Origin: Gari tellinella | Lineage: Eukaryota > Mollusca > Bivalvia > Cardiida > Psammobiidae | Direction: 5' to 3' | Assembly: GCA_922989275.2 (NCBI GenBank) | Contig: OV277869.1 | Coordinates: 40,284,189 to 40,348,188 of the forward strand | Length of the DNA stretch: 64,000 nt | Shown here: positions 9,211-20,672 of the stretch, in pieces | Layout: each line of letters opens with the position of its first letter | Numbering within the stretch: position 1 is the stretch's first letter | Program-made: the position numbers and the translations under genes | The notes under the pieces: generated by a model | What the model saw: only the letters and a program-made list of their open reading frames with translations | The model's database searches: none | Told to the model about the DNA's origin: nothing

Positions 9211-12200
9211 ATTACAGCCGGGTTTTGGAATGTTCGTGGCCGGAACCCAAATTCCGAGTCTGACAGTAACATTTTAAGATCTTCTTGTGTTTTAAGTCAA
9301 CAGCTAGATATTTTAGGGATTGCAGAAACACATCTATTAAACACTGATGTTCTTAGTCTAGATAACTTCACCTGGTTTGGTCATAACCGGAAACAGATAC
9401 ATAAGCGTGCCCGTGGAGGGTCGGGCGGTGTATGTTTTCTCGTTAAGAATTCACTCCTTGAGGAGTTTGATGCTTCCATTTTGGAAGCAGAGTATGAAGG
9501 TATATTGTGGTTAAAGTTAGTCCATAAATCAGATAGTTTTACATTGCTTCCTTGTGTCTGTTACCTACCACCTGAAAATTCTTCAAGGTACTTTGATGCT
9601 AGTACTTTCTTTGACAGTCTTTTAACGGGTGTTTACGAATATCAGAATATTGGTGATATTTTTATTTGTGGCGATTTTAACAGCCGTTGTGGTGATCATG
9701 AAGATTATATTTCTGGTGTTGACCATGTATCTGACCAAAACGTAATTGATTTTACTGTAAACACGTACGGCGAGTTGTTGTTAGACTTTCTGATTAATGT
9801 TAAGTTTTGTATGTTAAATGGAAGAAATTGTATAAATAACGATTTTACATCAATATCATGTAAAGGTACTTCGGTAGTAGATTATTGTCTTGTACCCCAC
9901 GACAGTGTTTGTAATTTTTACGACTTTTCAGTTATACGAGTTACGAGTATGATTAATAGTTTGAACTATGTAAGAACTCTCGCACCGGTTAATATACCGG
10001 ACCACAGCTTATTATCGTGGAAAATAATGTGTAGAATTGAAAATGATGTAGCTCCAGCAAACACTGTCTCGGGCTCCAAGTCACATGATAAGTTTGATTT
10101 ATCGAAGGTACCTAGCAATTTCTTATGTGATGATATTGTCTTAGACTCGATCTTTCAGCTAATTGATAAGTTAGGGCAAGGTCATCGCACACAGTCAGAC
10201 ATAGACTTGCTTTATGCTGATTGGTGTGATGTAATCACAAATAGTATGTACAAAACTGTTCCATTTAAGACAATTAGTACATCGGCTACTTTTAACAAGA
10301 AATGTAAACCTGGTAAGCCATGGTGGACTTATGGCATAGTATGTGTAAGGCTGAAAAGATCTGGTTAGACAATAGAAACCGGAATGATAACTTGTCATTA
10401 AAATCAGTGTTCGTATCTGCTAGAAAACGTTTTGATCGAGAAGTACAACGGGCTAAACGGCTACATTGGTACCATTTGCAGAATGATTTGTTAAATCAGG
10501 TAAATAGTAATCAGGAGGAATTTTGGAAAAGTATAGGTAAAATTGGTATTAATCAACGTAAGAAAAGTAATATCCCCGATGGAAGTAACACAGGAAGATG
10601 GTTCGATTTCGACTGACATCAACTCAGTTTTAGATCTTTAAGAATCTTTTTAACAATCATAGTGAACAAAGGGCTGATGTTAAAGGCAGGTTGTTTGTTA
10701 ATGATGATGGTAACCACCAGGCATATAACAATAATATTACAATATTTGAAGTTAAATCTGCTGTAATGAAAGCCAAAAATGGTAAAGCTATTGGTGCTGA
10801 TTGTATTCATGCTGAATCATTGAAAAACGATACTGCCATAGCATTTATGCACTCTCTATTTAATGTATGTTTTGAAACTGGTACAGTTCCTAGTATATGG
10901 GGTAAGTGTATAATTAACCCTATTCCTAAGTCGTCTAACTTAAATCAAAGAGGCCCACTGTCATACAGAGGTATTGCTTTAGCATCTGCAATTTATAAAA
11001 TATACTGTTCCATATTGAATGATCGCTTAGTGCGATGGGCGGAGCAAAACGGAGTTCTGGAAGATGAGCAGGGTGGTTTTCGGAAACAACGGAGTACTGT
11101 TGACCAAATCTCAACTCTCACTAGTATTATAGAAACTAGAAAAAAGTTGAGACAGTCAACATTTACTGCTTTTATTGATTTTAGAAAGGCTTAAGATTAT
11201 ATTAATTGTGATTTATTATGGATCAAAATGCTTGAATCTGGAATTATAGGTAAAATGCTGAAAGCTATTATGTCACTCTACTCATCGGTCAGATCTTGCG
11301 TCCGTGTTAACTCTTTTACAACTGATTGGTTTGATGTCAATTCAGGTCTCAGACAAGGCTGTATTCTCTCGCCATTGTTATTTAATATGTTTATTAATGA
11401 CCTTGTTAAATGTCTGAAGCAGTTAGGGATTGGTATCCCCGTAGGTGATGAAAAGGTCTGTATTTTACTTTTATGCGGACGATATAGTTTTGTTAGCTAC
11501 AAATGAAAATGATCTACAGCTTTTGTTCACTACATTACATGCATGGTGTGGCACGAATGAAATGCAAATCAATAGTTCTAAAGTCAGATTGTTCATTTTC
11601 GTCCTGTTTCTTTTCCCATGACCATTTTAAAATTTACATGTGGTGATGCAGAATTACAGATAGTAGATAGATACGTCTATCTTGGAATAGTACTTAATGA
11701 ATTTCTTGATTACAATGTTACTGCAAAGGCCGTGGCTCAGAGTGCTAGTCCTGCACTGGGTCTGCTTATTGCAAAATGTAAATCAATTGGTGGTTTCACT
11801 TATGACGTTTTTACTAAACTGTATGACTCTGTAGTCTGGCCTGTTATTGCATATGGATCTGCTATTTGGGGTGTCAAATCATTTTCTTGCATAAACGCCG
11901 TTCATAATCGAGCTATGCGTTTTTTCTTAGGGGTTGGTAAGTATACACCAAATGCTGCAGTAGCAAGGGAAATACTTTGGACACCTCCAATAGTTCGACA
12001 GTGGAAATCAGTGGCTAATAATTGGTGTAATTTGAGTGCTATGTCAAGATCAAGAGTAATTAAGAGAGTGGCATTATGGGCTTATAACAAATCCAGTAAC
12101 TCTTGTAAAAATTGATATTTTACAGTTGAGAAACAGTTGATAGCATGTAATTTACATCAGTACTGTAATTTAAACACTTTTATGCTTAAAATCAGAATAA

Positions 12201-12671
12201 AACAAACTGTAACAGATCATCTAACCTCTGTATATGTAAACGAATGGACATCTACGATCAATAGAGTTAATGCTACGAACGGTCGTGGTGGCAACAAATT
12301 ACGCAACTACGCACTGTATAAAGAAACGTTTGCAGTTGAACAATATTGTAAGTTGATTTTACCCACCAGACATAGATCTGCACTTTGTAAATTTCGATGT
12401 GGAGTAGCACCAATTAGAATCGAAACAGGTCGATATATGTCCATTTTGTGAAGAGATAGAATCCGAATCCCACGTCCTTTTTCATTGCCCTGTATACAAT
12501 GACCTACGTTTGAACATGGTTCAAACTGCTTCTGCTTTGAACGCACATTTTAGCTACTTGTCAGATATTGAGAAGTTAACATTTATTATGTCAAGCCAAA
12601 ATCTACTAAGAATTGTTGCCAAAGCCTGTTTTAATATACTTAAGGCTCGTATCTCACTTCTTAGTAGATAG
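9211..12671 (+). pseudogene. LINE ORF2: APE endonuclease plus reverse transcriptase, multiply disrupted
   Basis: The endonuclease (9211-10040) shows FWNVRG, GIAETHLL, RGGSGGV, ICGDFNSR, SVVDYCLV and IPDHSLLSW, the usual APE-like catalytic blocks. The reverse transcriptase follows: YRGIALASAIYK, GGFRKQRSTVDQ, FIDFRKA (motif A), GLRQGCILSP (motif B) and, after a frameshift, FYADDIVLL (motif C). The distal part has RYVYLG and GSAIWG. A CPFC...H...C motif at 12438-12500 can only be read after another frameshift. Lesions: frame changes near 10320-10368, 10600-10690, 11460-11480, 11500-11618 and 12430; in-frame stops at 11192 (Tyr of KAYD) and 12113 (probably a Trp codon). The reading frame begins immediately after the ORF1 TAG, in the same frame and without an early ATG. 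The product would have nicked target DNA and copied the element RNA. Confidence 0.85.
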
Positions 12672-13109
12672 CTGTGATTAGTCTTATAGTACTTTATATA
12701 ATTACATAATTATATGTTTTATTGTTGATAACATCATTTGTGCTCTAAATGGTTTTAATACGTCTGCAGGAGTAGTTGTTTTATTTTTAGAAAAGTTGGT
12801 CTAACCGATTTATAATCGTTTACTTTTAATAACCATATGCTTTAAATCCTGTTTTACTTGACAATTTCATTCTCCTCATTTTTTAGAAATTTTAGAACGT
12901 TACATTAATGGAGGTCGTATATTTCTTTCTTTTTAGTATTATGTATATAATACTGTATTTGTATTTCTTAAACTAGTCTTAATTAAATTTATTAAGTAGT
13001 AGTGATATTTGCATTGTGATAAGTCTCTTATAATTCTTTAAAGAATGGCATGGTTTAAAATACTCTTTGTAAAATATGTTTGTGTATACTATTATTTATT
13101 TATTTTTTG

Positions 13110-13990
13110 AAATTTGACTAAAGAAATATTGAAATGAGTGTCAAGCAGTTTGGATCCTGGTCGGACCTCTCGCTCCGAGGCGTCTGATAACTATTGTACT
13201 CAGGATAAGGTAGTGAATGGATTAATCAGTTCGTCAATTAAAAGTCGGTTACAACAACAATAATATTCTAATAAGCCAACGAATTTTGCATAAAACCAGC
13301 CATGAGTTCAGCAAATAAATCGAAGTCCGTAGTTGGCTACCGGTCAGAAATACAGTGGAGATTCTGACTACCAGTTTAAATCTGAATGGCAAACGGTTAC
13401 TCGGCGTCTAATCTGGCTCCAAACTGTTTACAATTGAAATAATAATTTTAGCGTAAATGCGTTTTTAGGGAAAGAATATATTTTCTCTACACGTACTGTA
13501 CTCTGCACACTGAACACGGGACACAAACTGCTAAACCTAAACCACAAACTGTGGCAATTTAACTCACTGTAGATACGTGTTCCTTATTAAAACGGAACAC
13601 TCTTGACGAAATATTTTAGTTTACTTGCCTGCATTTATACTAAAATATGCAAATAGCAGGGCTACCATAAGTTGCTCATAAAATTTCTAAGATTTCCAAA
13701 TTTTCAAGGGCGATTTTAGGAAACGTACCTTTAACCCTTTAGCTGCCAGGTTCTATAACACAATCATAATTATGCAAACATTTTTGTCCAGATCAGACGC
13801 CGCGTCACGCGTCGTCTGTTCTGGATCAAAACTATTTGACAACCAAATCCAGAGAAATTGAATAAAAAAATTCTGTATGGATAAACACAACAATGCCTTT
13901 ACTCTTTATATCACCCTATAGTAAAATATTCTATCAGTTACATTAGAATAGGTTGTATATGCAATGAAATTCTGTAAATACCAGTTGTTA
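13110..13990. other. Spacer with MITE remnants
   Basis: Contains a core-like hairpin fragment at 13140-13200 (AAGCAGTTTGGATCCTGG). It also has a GGGAAAGAATATATTTTCTC end at about 13458-13480, a CAGGGCTACCATAAGTTG terminus at 13659, and a TTAACCCTTTAGCTGCC terminus at 13732 followed by a core hairpin at 13783-13840. Several families are cut into one another. No gene is seen. Confidence 0.5.
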
Positions 13991-13993
13991 AAG

Positions 13994-14187
13994 TACAGTT
14001 AAAGCTCTCTATCACGGCCTCATTAAAAGAATGCCAACCGGTTGCATAACAGCTTCAAGTATGGTGGACATATAAAACAGAAAGCTCCTTACGGGGCTTT
14101 CTGTTTTACGTTCACAGGGATTTAAGCAGTCACCTGTCTTTAACACCTGCTAATCAAGAGTTGTCGTTATAGAAAGGTTTTACTGTA
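13994..14187. mobile_element. MITE with TACAGTAAAACCTTTCTAT-like ends
   Basis: The left end is TACAGTTAAAGCTCTCTATC and the right end ATAGAAAGGTTTTACTGTA. An internal hairpin (AAAACAGAAAGCTCC against GGGGCTTTCTGTTTT) occupies about 14070-14112. A relative with the same ends lies at 55465-55672. TA at each border fits a Tc1/mariner-type insertion, but this is inferred. Confidence 0.6.
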
Positions 14188-14304
14188 CATCAGTCATATT
14201 GTAAATACTTACCAACTACAAAGAGTAGGGATAAAACTGCAGCCCCGGCCATCGTAGCACTTTGTAATAGCCTAACGGTATTCAACGTCCGAGTGTCCAA
14301 ATGG

Positions 14305-14399
14305 ATTGTTGTTGTTGTTGTTTCTGCTAAGGTATGGCGTCCCACCAGGAATTGTTGTTGTTGTTGTTGTTTTTGTTAAGGTATAGCGTCCCACCAGGA
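14305..14399. repeat. Tandem duplication of a TTG-microsatellite block
   Basis: Two copies of about 47-49 bp: (ATTGTTG)n, then TGCTAAGGTATGGCGTCCCA or TGTTAAGGTATAGCGTCCCA, then CCAGGA. The copies differ by a few substitutions and one TTG unit. Confidence 0.75.
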
Positions 14400-15465
14400 A
14401 TTCAGATGCCAAACTGATCCTCCTGCTTACCTATTTAAATGAATATTATCAAAAGACCGTTAAACGCATTCGACACAGTGTTCGACAGGTCCCAATATTT
14501 TATTGATGTGTTAGTAAACCTAATGCTTGACGGTCTCTATTTGGCCGGTCATTATTAACAGTATGCACCCTGATCAGATACATGTACCAAGTAACATTGC
14601 CGATGCTCTAGCGGCAATGTGTATGATAATTGTATGGAGATTAAGGTGGTTCGCGGGTAGGCTTATTCTGTGTCAGAATTCTTTGGAACCTTGATTAAAT
14701 TGAAATATACCATATGGAGAGTGAAAAATCGTTAAAATAAAAAAAGTTACAGTGCCGTTTTTTTCTTGACAGGACCTTTTGTCGAGAAAATCTCCTTTTT
14801 TATAAACAGGAATATTTTCTTTATAGAATAATTTCTGTACATTCAAGTAAACTGTTCATAGACTATAAGATATTGGGCAAACAAAAGTATTTCATATTTA
14901 AAAATATATCAATATTTAAAAAAAGTCAAATTCTGAAAATCTCAAATTACAAAAGATCTAGCTGATTAACATACACTAATTTTACTTTTATTAGATAGAT
15001 ATAACTTAATTCTACTAGTCACAAAAATTTAATGAAAATCTACAGTAGAATTTACATTTTATACATGATTTCCTGAAATTCTGACAAAATGTTAACACAA
15101 AACGAGTAACCTCCCTTGAGTTCAACTTTAAAATGCCGTCAGCTCTAAATAATACTTGTAATAAGGGACCATTGAATACGGTAGCCTGTAGATCTTTAAA
15201 TACAAGTGACTGCTTATGCATAACAAAAGTAATGCATAAAAGCTCCTTTAGGATCTATCTTTTAGCATTACTTTTGTCCTATGTTAAGCTGCCATCTGTT
15301 ATATAGGCTATAAATCCTCACAAATTTAGCTGTCGCTTGACTATACTTGCATCTGCTATTATTCATTATTACTAGACTAAACATAGCCTGTACCTTGATC
15401 ACTGCGTTATGAATTGACTAGTCACTAAAATCGGACAATTTGTTAAAAAAAAAAGTTTTGAAGCG
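14400..15465. other. AT-rich spacer, nothing recognised
   Basis: Only a small inverted pair near 15215-15275 (GCATAACAAAAGTAATGC against GCATTACTTTTGTCCTATG) stands out. The 68-codon minus ORF (15221-15015) covers this repeat-like sequence. Confidence 0.35.
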
Positions 15466-15466
15466 A

Positions 15467-15536
15467 GTGGGAATCGAACCTAGAACCTTTGGATTGCAAG
15501 TCAATCACCGTACCAACTGCGCTAACAGAGAAGACA
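15467..15536 (-). other. tRNA-like sequence (SINE head or tRNA pseudogene)
   Basis: On the minus strand the A box reads TTAGCGCAGTTGG and the B box GGTTCGATTCC, both matching the internal RNA polymerase III promoter at tRNA-like spacing. The anticodon and acceptor stems do not pair well, so a working tRNA is unlikely. A T-run follows on the minus strand at about 15455-15446, which could end pol III transcription. Confidence 0.55.
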
Positions 15537-16214
15537 CTGAAGCAGCTCAAACTTTTCTTTATCTAAATTGTCTACTATAAGCACGTGCCGCTAAGATCAG
15601 GTGAAAGTCATCAGCATTTCCGGAACTCGAGATGCGAGTCGCCCGCTGTCGAACCACCTTAATTCATTTAGGGTAGAGGACAACAAATGAGATCGGGCAA
15701 ATATCGGTCATTATCGGTACCCTACGGAAGGCGATCGGTAATTCTCGTCAACTATCGGCCGGTCTGAACATCGCTTTAGCTAGTTTACGAAAATGGTCGA
15801 TAAATGTTCGTAGAGTACCGAGTTTGTCCAATTTCATTAGGGGCCCTCAACCGTAAACCCTTTAACTGCCACGCTAACATTTGTACGTCTGATCAGGTGC
15901 CAAAGTGTTTGACACTCACAGTAATAAATGTTTATTAGTAAAACACGCCAAATACAATCTTATCAATAAAAAGAAGACGAAATATTGAAGCATACATTTC
16001 TATGGAATTCTGATAGAGGCTGGAAATCAAATACAGCCAGATCGTAAATTTCACACTGAGAAGACAATCAATACCTACAATTCCAATTTTTTGTAATCTA
16101 ACATACGCGTGATATGCACGCGTACCGCATTGCGTGCATTTAACACGATTGTTATTATAACATAGAATATTTTTTTCGACTGCATGGCTATATCTTAAGT
16201 TTTTGAAAGTATAC
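15537..16214. other. Spacer, no gene seen
   Basis: A 93-codon minus ORF (16216-15935) has no recognisable motif. At 15858 there is a CCCTTTAACTGCCA end followed by half of the GATCAG core, a fragment of a TTAA-type MITE. Confidence 0.35.
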
Positions 16215-16252
16215 ATTTGAATTTAACCAATGTGCTACATACATAACGCTAT
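16215..16252. repeat. Displaced piece of the unit's 3' flank
   Basis: TTTGAATTTAACCAATGTGC and the bases up to CATAACGCTAT match the segment found downstream of the protease in units 2-4 (28767, 36688, 41168). It is missing downstream of the protease in unit 1. It may be the edge of an older, lost unit. Confidence 0.6.
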
Positions 16253-16884
16253 GGCGCATTCTGCTTTACTTCCAGTCTGCTGTAAGTAATCACATGTCAA
16301 CAAAACTAGAAACAGGATATTTAGTAAAGATACGAATCGTAAAATCGCACTTGAAAAATGGAAATTTGGAAATCTTAGGATTTTTCATGTCAACTTATGG
16401 CAGCCCTGTCGATCCAATCCTTTGCTAATGTTGTCAAATTATCACCATATGTACAGCACGATCGTATGTGGGAAATTATGAAAATATAAAATATGTTTAA
16501 ACTAAGAAACGTTACTATTTTACCGCAGAAAATGAGCATCCACAATGATGTCTTCAGTACCAAAAAAAGGCCATGAGGGAGGGCTAAACAGTTTTAACCC
16601 TCTGGTTTACCTTAAAGTTTTCCATGTCAATAAACTTTGGCTGCTGAAAGTATGTTAAATGTGATATAACTCAAACGTTTTAGCAATTCCAAATTGACTG
16701 GACTAAATACAATCAGTAAACCTTCCTTTTTGTGATCGTAATATAGAGGTTTAACTGCATATTAAAACCCTATCTCTTGTGGGTATTTATTATCCTTTTG
16801 GAGTCTTCTATTACAGGCATTTTGAACCAGACTACTGTTGCATTTTTCATATGAAAACAAAAACGAATGAAACTTTCAAACAGT

Positions 16885-16942
16885 GCAGACCCTGATCAGA
16901 GGGATCCTATAGGAACCCTCTGATCAGGGTCTTCACTGTTTG
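16885..16942. repeat. Hairpin (GATCAGAGGGATCC core), present in all five units
   Basis: AGTGCAGACCCTGATCAGAG pairs with CTCTGATCAGGGTCTTCACT around GGATCCTATAGGAACC. Copies lie at 22577, 31027, 38942 and 42245. It is a variant of the core palindrome found across many MITEs of the window. Confidence 0.8.
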
Positions 16943-17518
16943 TATATGTAACCAGTAATCTCTACAGAGGGCTGTAGGTTGAATTATTTCGTCGTTCCCC
17001 ACTCTTTCTTTGGTCATAACTACCAGAAAGTACATGTAGAACCTTTCAATACTTATTTGAACGACAAATGTAAGATGAACATACACTTTGATTCTTTTAA
17101 CCCTTTCATGATCTAATTATTCGGGAGATTTTTACCCCTTCAACGCTTTTTTGTCGTCTGCTGTAGTGTTGTTAACTGCATGACACGTTTCAAAGTTAGA
17201 TTTAAGGTTGTATGACAAAAAAAATATCGATAAGAGCGTCAAACAGTTTGGTACCTGATCAGACGCCGCGATTTTAGCGTAAATCCGTTTATTGGGAAAG
17301 GAAAAAAAGATTTTTCTGATGTATAGGTAATGCTTACAATGATTTGGAAAATAAGTTTCATATATATTACTGTTACTTGTTGTAAACTTGTGGCAAATCG
17401 TCCGTATGGTTGATTTGGCTAATTGATATATTTTGGCGAGATGGACTTCCTTAAGGAAGACAACTGTTGAGGTATGATAATCATCATCTTGAAGGAAGCC
17501 TTAACATGGATACGATTA

Positions 17519-17715
17519 ACAGTCGAAAGTCGATACTACGAACTCGCTTAAATCGATCTTTTCAGTATTTCGTAAGTTTAATTTTGATAAGTCGATCTCG
17601 TTTAAGTCGGACAAACCCGTAATTCAAAGTTAAGACGTGGCTAAGCCACATTTTAACTTTGAAATATGGGTATGTTCGAAGTAACGCGAGTTCGTAGAAT
17701 CGAGGTTTTACTGTA
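17519..17715. mobile_element. MITE with TACTACGAACTCGC ends (units 1-3)
   Basis: CGATACTACGAACTCGCTTA on the left is mirrored by TAACGCGAGTTCGTAGAATC on the right, closing with TTTTACTGTA. An inner AGTTAAGACGTGGC/GCCACATTTTAACT hairpin sits at about 17627-17660. Unit 3 (33600-33770) lacks part of this hairpin. Cousins lie at 47547-47702 and 52204. Confidence 0.55.
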
Positions 17716-17860
17716 ATTTCATTTTCTTTCAACAGAACGGTACAATCAACTAATTGACACATTGCTTAAAGGGTTGAATCCCATCAAAGACGTTTACAAA
17801 GTCCTATGACCTTTTCAGCAACCCGCTTATATATAATTATTTTATTTATAAATATATATC

Positions 17861-20069
17861 TGCCACTTGAATTAGTTAAGGTTGAGGACTCCTAACTAGA
17901 TCGAGCCAATGTTGGTAAATAGCGGTTCTCTACTGAGAGAGATCTGTCATTCTCCTCAACTAGATGTGCATAACTTCCATTTGAACAAGTCAAGGTTGAG
18001 AACCCCTAACTAGATCGAGCTAATGTTGGTAAATATCGGTTCTCTACTGAGAGCGATCAGCCACTTGTCAACTGTATAACTTCCAATTGAACTAGTCAAG
18101 GTTGAGGACCCCTAACTAGATCGAGCTAATGTTGGTAAATATCGGTACTCTACTGTGAGCGATCGGCCACTTGTCAACAATATAACTTACGTTTGAACTA
18201 GTCAAGGTTGAGAACCCCTAACTAGATCGAGCTAATGTTGGTAAATATCGGTTCTCTACTGGGAGCGATCTGTCACTTGTCAACTATATAACTTACACTT
18301 GAACTAGTCAAGGTTGAGGACCCCTAACTAGATCGAGCCAATGTTGGTAAATATCGGTTCTCTACTGAGAGCGATCAGCCACTTGTCAACTATATAACTT
18401 CCAATTGAACTAGTCAAGGTTGAGGACCCCTAACTAGATCGAGCTAATGTTGGTAAATATCGGTACTCTACTGTGAGCGATCTGTCACTTGTCAACTATA
18501 TAACTTAGGTTTGAACTAGTCAAGGATGAGAACCCCTAACTAGATCGAGCTAATGTTGGTAAATATCGGTACTCTACCGTGAGCAATCGGCAACTTGTCA
18601 ACTATATAACTTACACTTGAACTAGTTAAGGTTGAGGACTCCTAACTAGATCGAGCCAATGTTGGTAAATATCGGCATCTACTGAGAGCGATCAGCCACT
18701 TGTCAACTATATAACTTCCACTTGAACTAGTCAAGGTTGAGGACTCCTAACTAGATCGAGCTAATGTTGGTAAATATCGGCATCTACTGAGAGCGATAAG
18801 CCACTTGTCAACTATATAACTTACACTTGAACTAGTTAAGGTTGAGGATCCCTAACTAGATCGAGCCAATGTTGGTAAATATCGGTTCTCTACTGAGAGC
18901 GATCAGCCACTTGTCAACTATATAACTTCCACTTGAACTAGTTAAGGTTGAGGACCCCCAACTAGATCGAGCCAATGTTGGTAAATATCGGTACTCTACT
19001 GAGAGCGAGCTGTCACTTGTCCACTATAAAACGTACACTTGAACTAGTCAAGGTTGAGGACCCCTAACTAGATCGAGCCAATGTTGGTAAATATCGGCAT
19101 CTACTGAGAGCGATCAGCCACTTGTCAACTATATAACTTCCACTTGAACTAGTTAAGGTTGAGGATCCCTAACTAGATCGAGCCAATGTTGGTAAATATC
19201 GGTTCACTACTGAGAGCGATCAGCCACTTGTCAACTATATAACTTCCAATTGAACTAGTCAAGGTTGAGGACCCCTAACTAGATCGAGCTAATGTTGGTA
19301 AATATCGGTACTCTACTGTGAGCGATCGGCCTCTTGTCAACTATAAAACTTACACTTGAACTAGTCAAGGTTGAGGACCCCCAACTAGATCGAGCCAATG
19401 TTGGTAAATATCGGCATCTACTGAGAGCGATCAGCCACTTGTCAACTATATAACTTACACTTGAACTAGTTAAGGTTGAGGACTTCTAACTAGATCGAGC
19501 CAATGTTGGTAAATATCGGTTCACTACTGAGAGCGATCAGCCACTTGTCAACTATATAACTTCCAATTGAACTAGTCAAGGTTGAGGACCCCTAACTAGA
19601 TCGAGCTAATGTTGGTAAATATCGGTACTCTACTGTGAGCGATCGGCCTCTTGTCAACTATAAAACTTACACTTGAACTAGTCAAGGTTGAGGACCCCTA
19701 ACTAGATCGAGCCAATGTTGGTAAATATCGGCATCTACTGAGAGCGATCAGCCATTTGTCAACTATATAACTTCCACTTGAACTAGTTAAGGTTGAGGAC
19801 TTCTAACTAGATCGAGCCAATGTTGGTAAATATCGGTTCTCTACTGAGAGCGATCAGCCACTTGTCAACTATATAACTTCCACTTGAACTAGTCAAGGTT
19901 GAGGACCCCTAACTAGATCGAGCTAATGTTGGTAAATATCGGTACTCTACTGTTAGCGATCTGTCACTTGTCAACTATATAACTTACACTTGAACTAGTC
20001 AAGGTTGAGGACCCCTAACTAGATCGAGCTAATGTTGGTAAATATCGGTACTCTACTGTGAGCGATCGG
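17861..20069. repeat. 106-bp satellite, array 1 (about 21 monomers)
   Basis: The monomer contains GAACTAGTCAAGGTTGAGGA, CTAACTAGATCGAGC, AATGTTGGTAAATATCGG, then a variable CTACTGAGAGCGATCAGCCA segment, then TTGTCAACTATATAACTT. Spacing between successive GTTGGTAAATATC blocks is 106 bp. Monomers vary at fixed sites (GAGCTA/GAGCCA, CATCTACTGAGAG/TACTCTACTGTGAG, TATATAACTTCCA/TATAAAACTTACA). The array starts after an AT-rich stretch and ends within the protease reading frame. Confidence 0.95.
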
Positions 20070-20672
20070 CAACATTGCTATGCTGACAGAGGCCCCTTAA
20101 CAACTTGGTTCGTTCATTTCGGTGATCACACCTTTTCTGAAGACGAGGGAACAGAGCAAACAGTTGGCGTGGAAAGATGGATATTTCCTCCCAACTATGA
20201 CACCACTGGTGAAGACATTGCCATAATTGTTCTCAGTGAAGAAGTCCAGAGCACTAATGAAATATCGCCTATCGACATACTTAGAAGCCCCGAATATTTC
20301 GAAAGGCTGATGGTTTCACAGAAGGTGTGTACTTTAGCAGGCTGGGGCATGACCAAGTTGAACACTGGATGGCAGCTATCTGATGTCCTGCAGCTTCTCC
20401 AAATTAAGCTAGTTGATGAATGTGTTTGCGAAGAAAGAGGAAACAGTATACGGACGGGAAGTTTTTGCTATGAAGCGGCTGTAGAAGAATGTTCAGCTTC
20501 TTGCAATGGGGACAGTGGTTCAGGCATCTTTACGAGACGGGGACGTGCATATGTTCTTGTCGGAGTCCATGCTCATCGTAAAAGCAACTACGACGGCTGT
20601 GCTACAGGTATGAAAGGTGCAATGGATGTTTCAAGGTACTACGAATGGATCGACAGTGAACTATTGGATTGA
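20067..20672 (+). CDS. S1 (chymotrypsin-fold) serine protease, 3'-terminal exon, copy 1
   Basis: The frame is open from a GTG at 20058, but those first codons are satellite sequence, so the recognisable protease starts near 20070. Numbering from that GTG: catalytic His in RQHCYADRG (H6, C7), catalytic Asp in GEDIAIIVL (D53), LAGWG (94-97), catalytic Ser in SCNGDSGSG (S153), and a C-terminal helix SRYYEWIDSELLD, then TGA. The triad is kept. The start of the domain (activation site IVGG and the residues up to TAA before His) is missing, so this is about two thirds of a usual 230-residue domain. Unusual points: the usual GDSGGP reads GDSGSG, the residue six before Ser is Ala instead of Asp, and the usual SWG near the end reads HAH. 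Upstream exons were not found. It is probably a gene fragment unless spliced to exons outside the window. Confidence 0.75.
   Translation, partial: RQHCYADRGPLTTWFVHFGDHTFSEDEGTEQTVGVERWIFPPNYDTTGEDIAIIVLSEEVQSTNEISPIDILRSPEYFERLMVSQKVCTLAGWGMTKLNTGWQLSDVLQLLQIKLVDECVCEERGNSIRTGSFCYEAAVEECSASCNGDSGSGIFTRRGRAYVLVGVHAHRKSNYDGCATGMKGAMDVSRYYEWIDSELLD

Larger units (their letters stand above)
7700..13109 (+). mobile_element. Nearly full-length, decayed non-LTR retrotransposon (LINE)
   Basis: Order of parts: 5' untranslated region (about 7700-8035), ORF1 (8036-9210), ORF2 with APE-type endonuclease, reverse transcriptase and a C-terminal Cys/His motif (9211-12671), then an AT-rich 3' region to about 13109 ending in an ATTT-repeat. 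No RNase H domain is visible. Domain content fits the Jockey/CR1/L2 side of the LINE tree, but the clade is not certain. The 3' region shares a GATAAGTCTCTTATAATTC block with the second LINE at 31613-33552 (there TGATAGTCTCTTATAATTC). At least seven disabling lesions show it is no longer autonomous. Confidence 0.85.

Noticed and set aside
15467..15536. Functional tRNA gene
   Set aside because: A and B boxes match, but the anticodon, T and acceptor stems do not pair acceptably by eye.
17861..20069. CRISPR-like array
   Set aside because: The 106-bp monomers are head-to-tail without unique spacers; this is a eukaryotic satellite.
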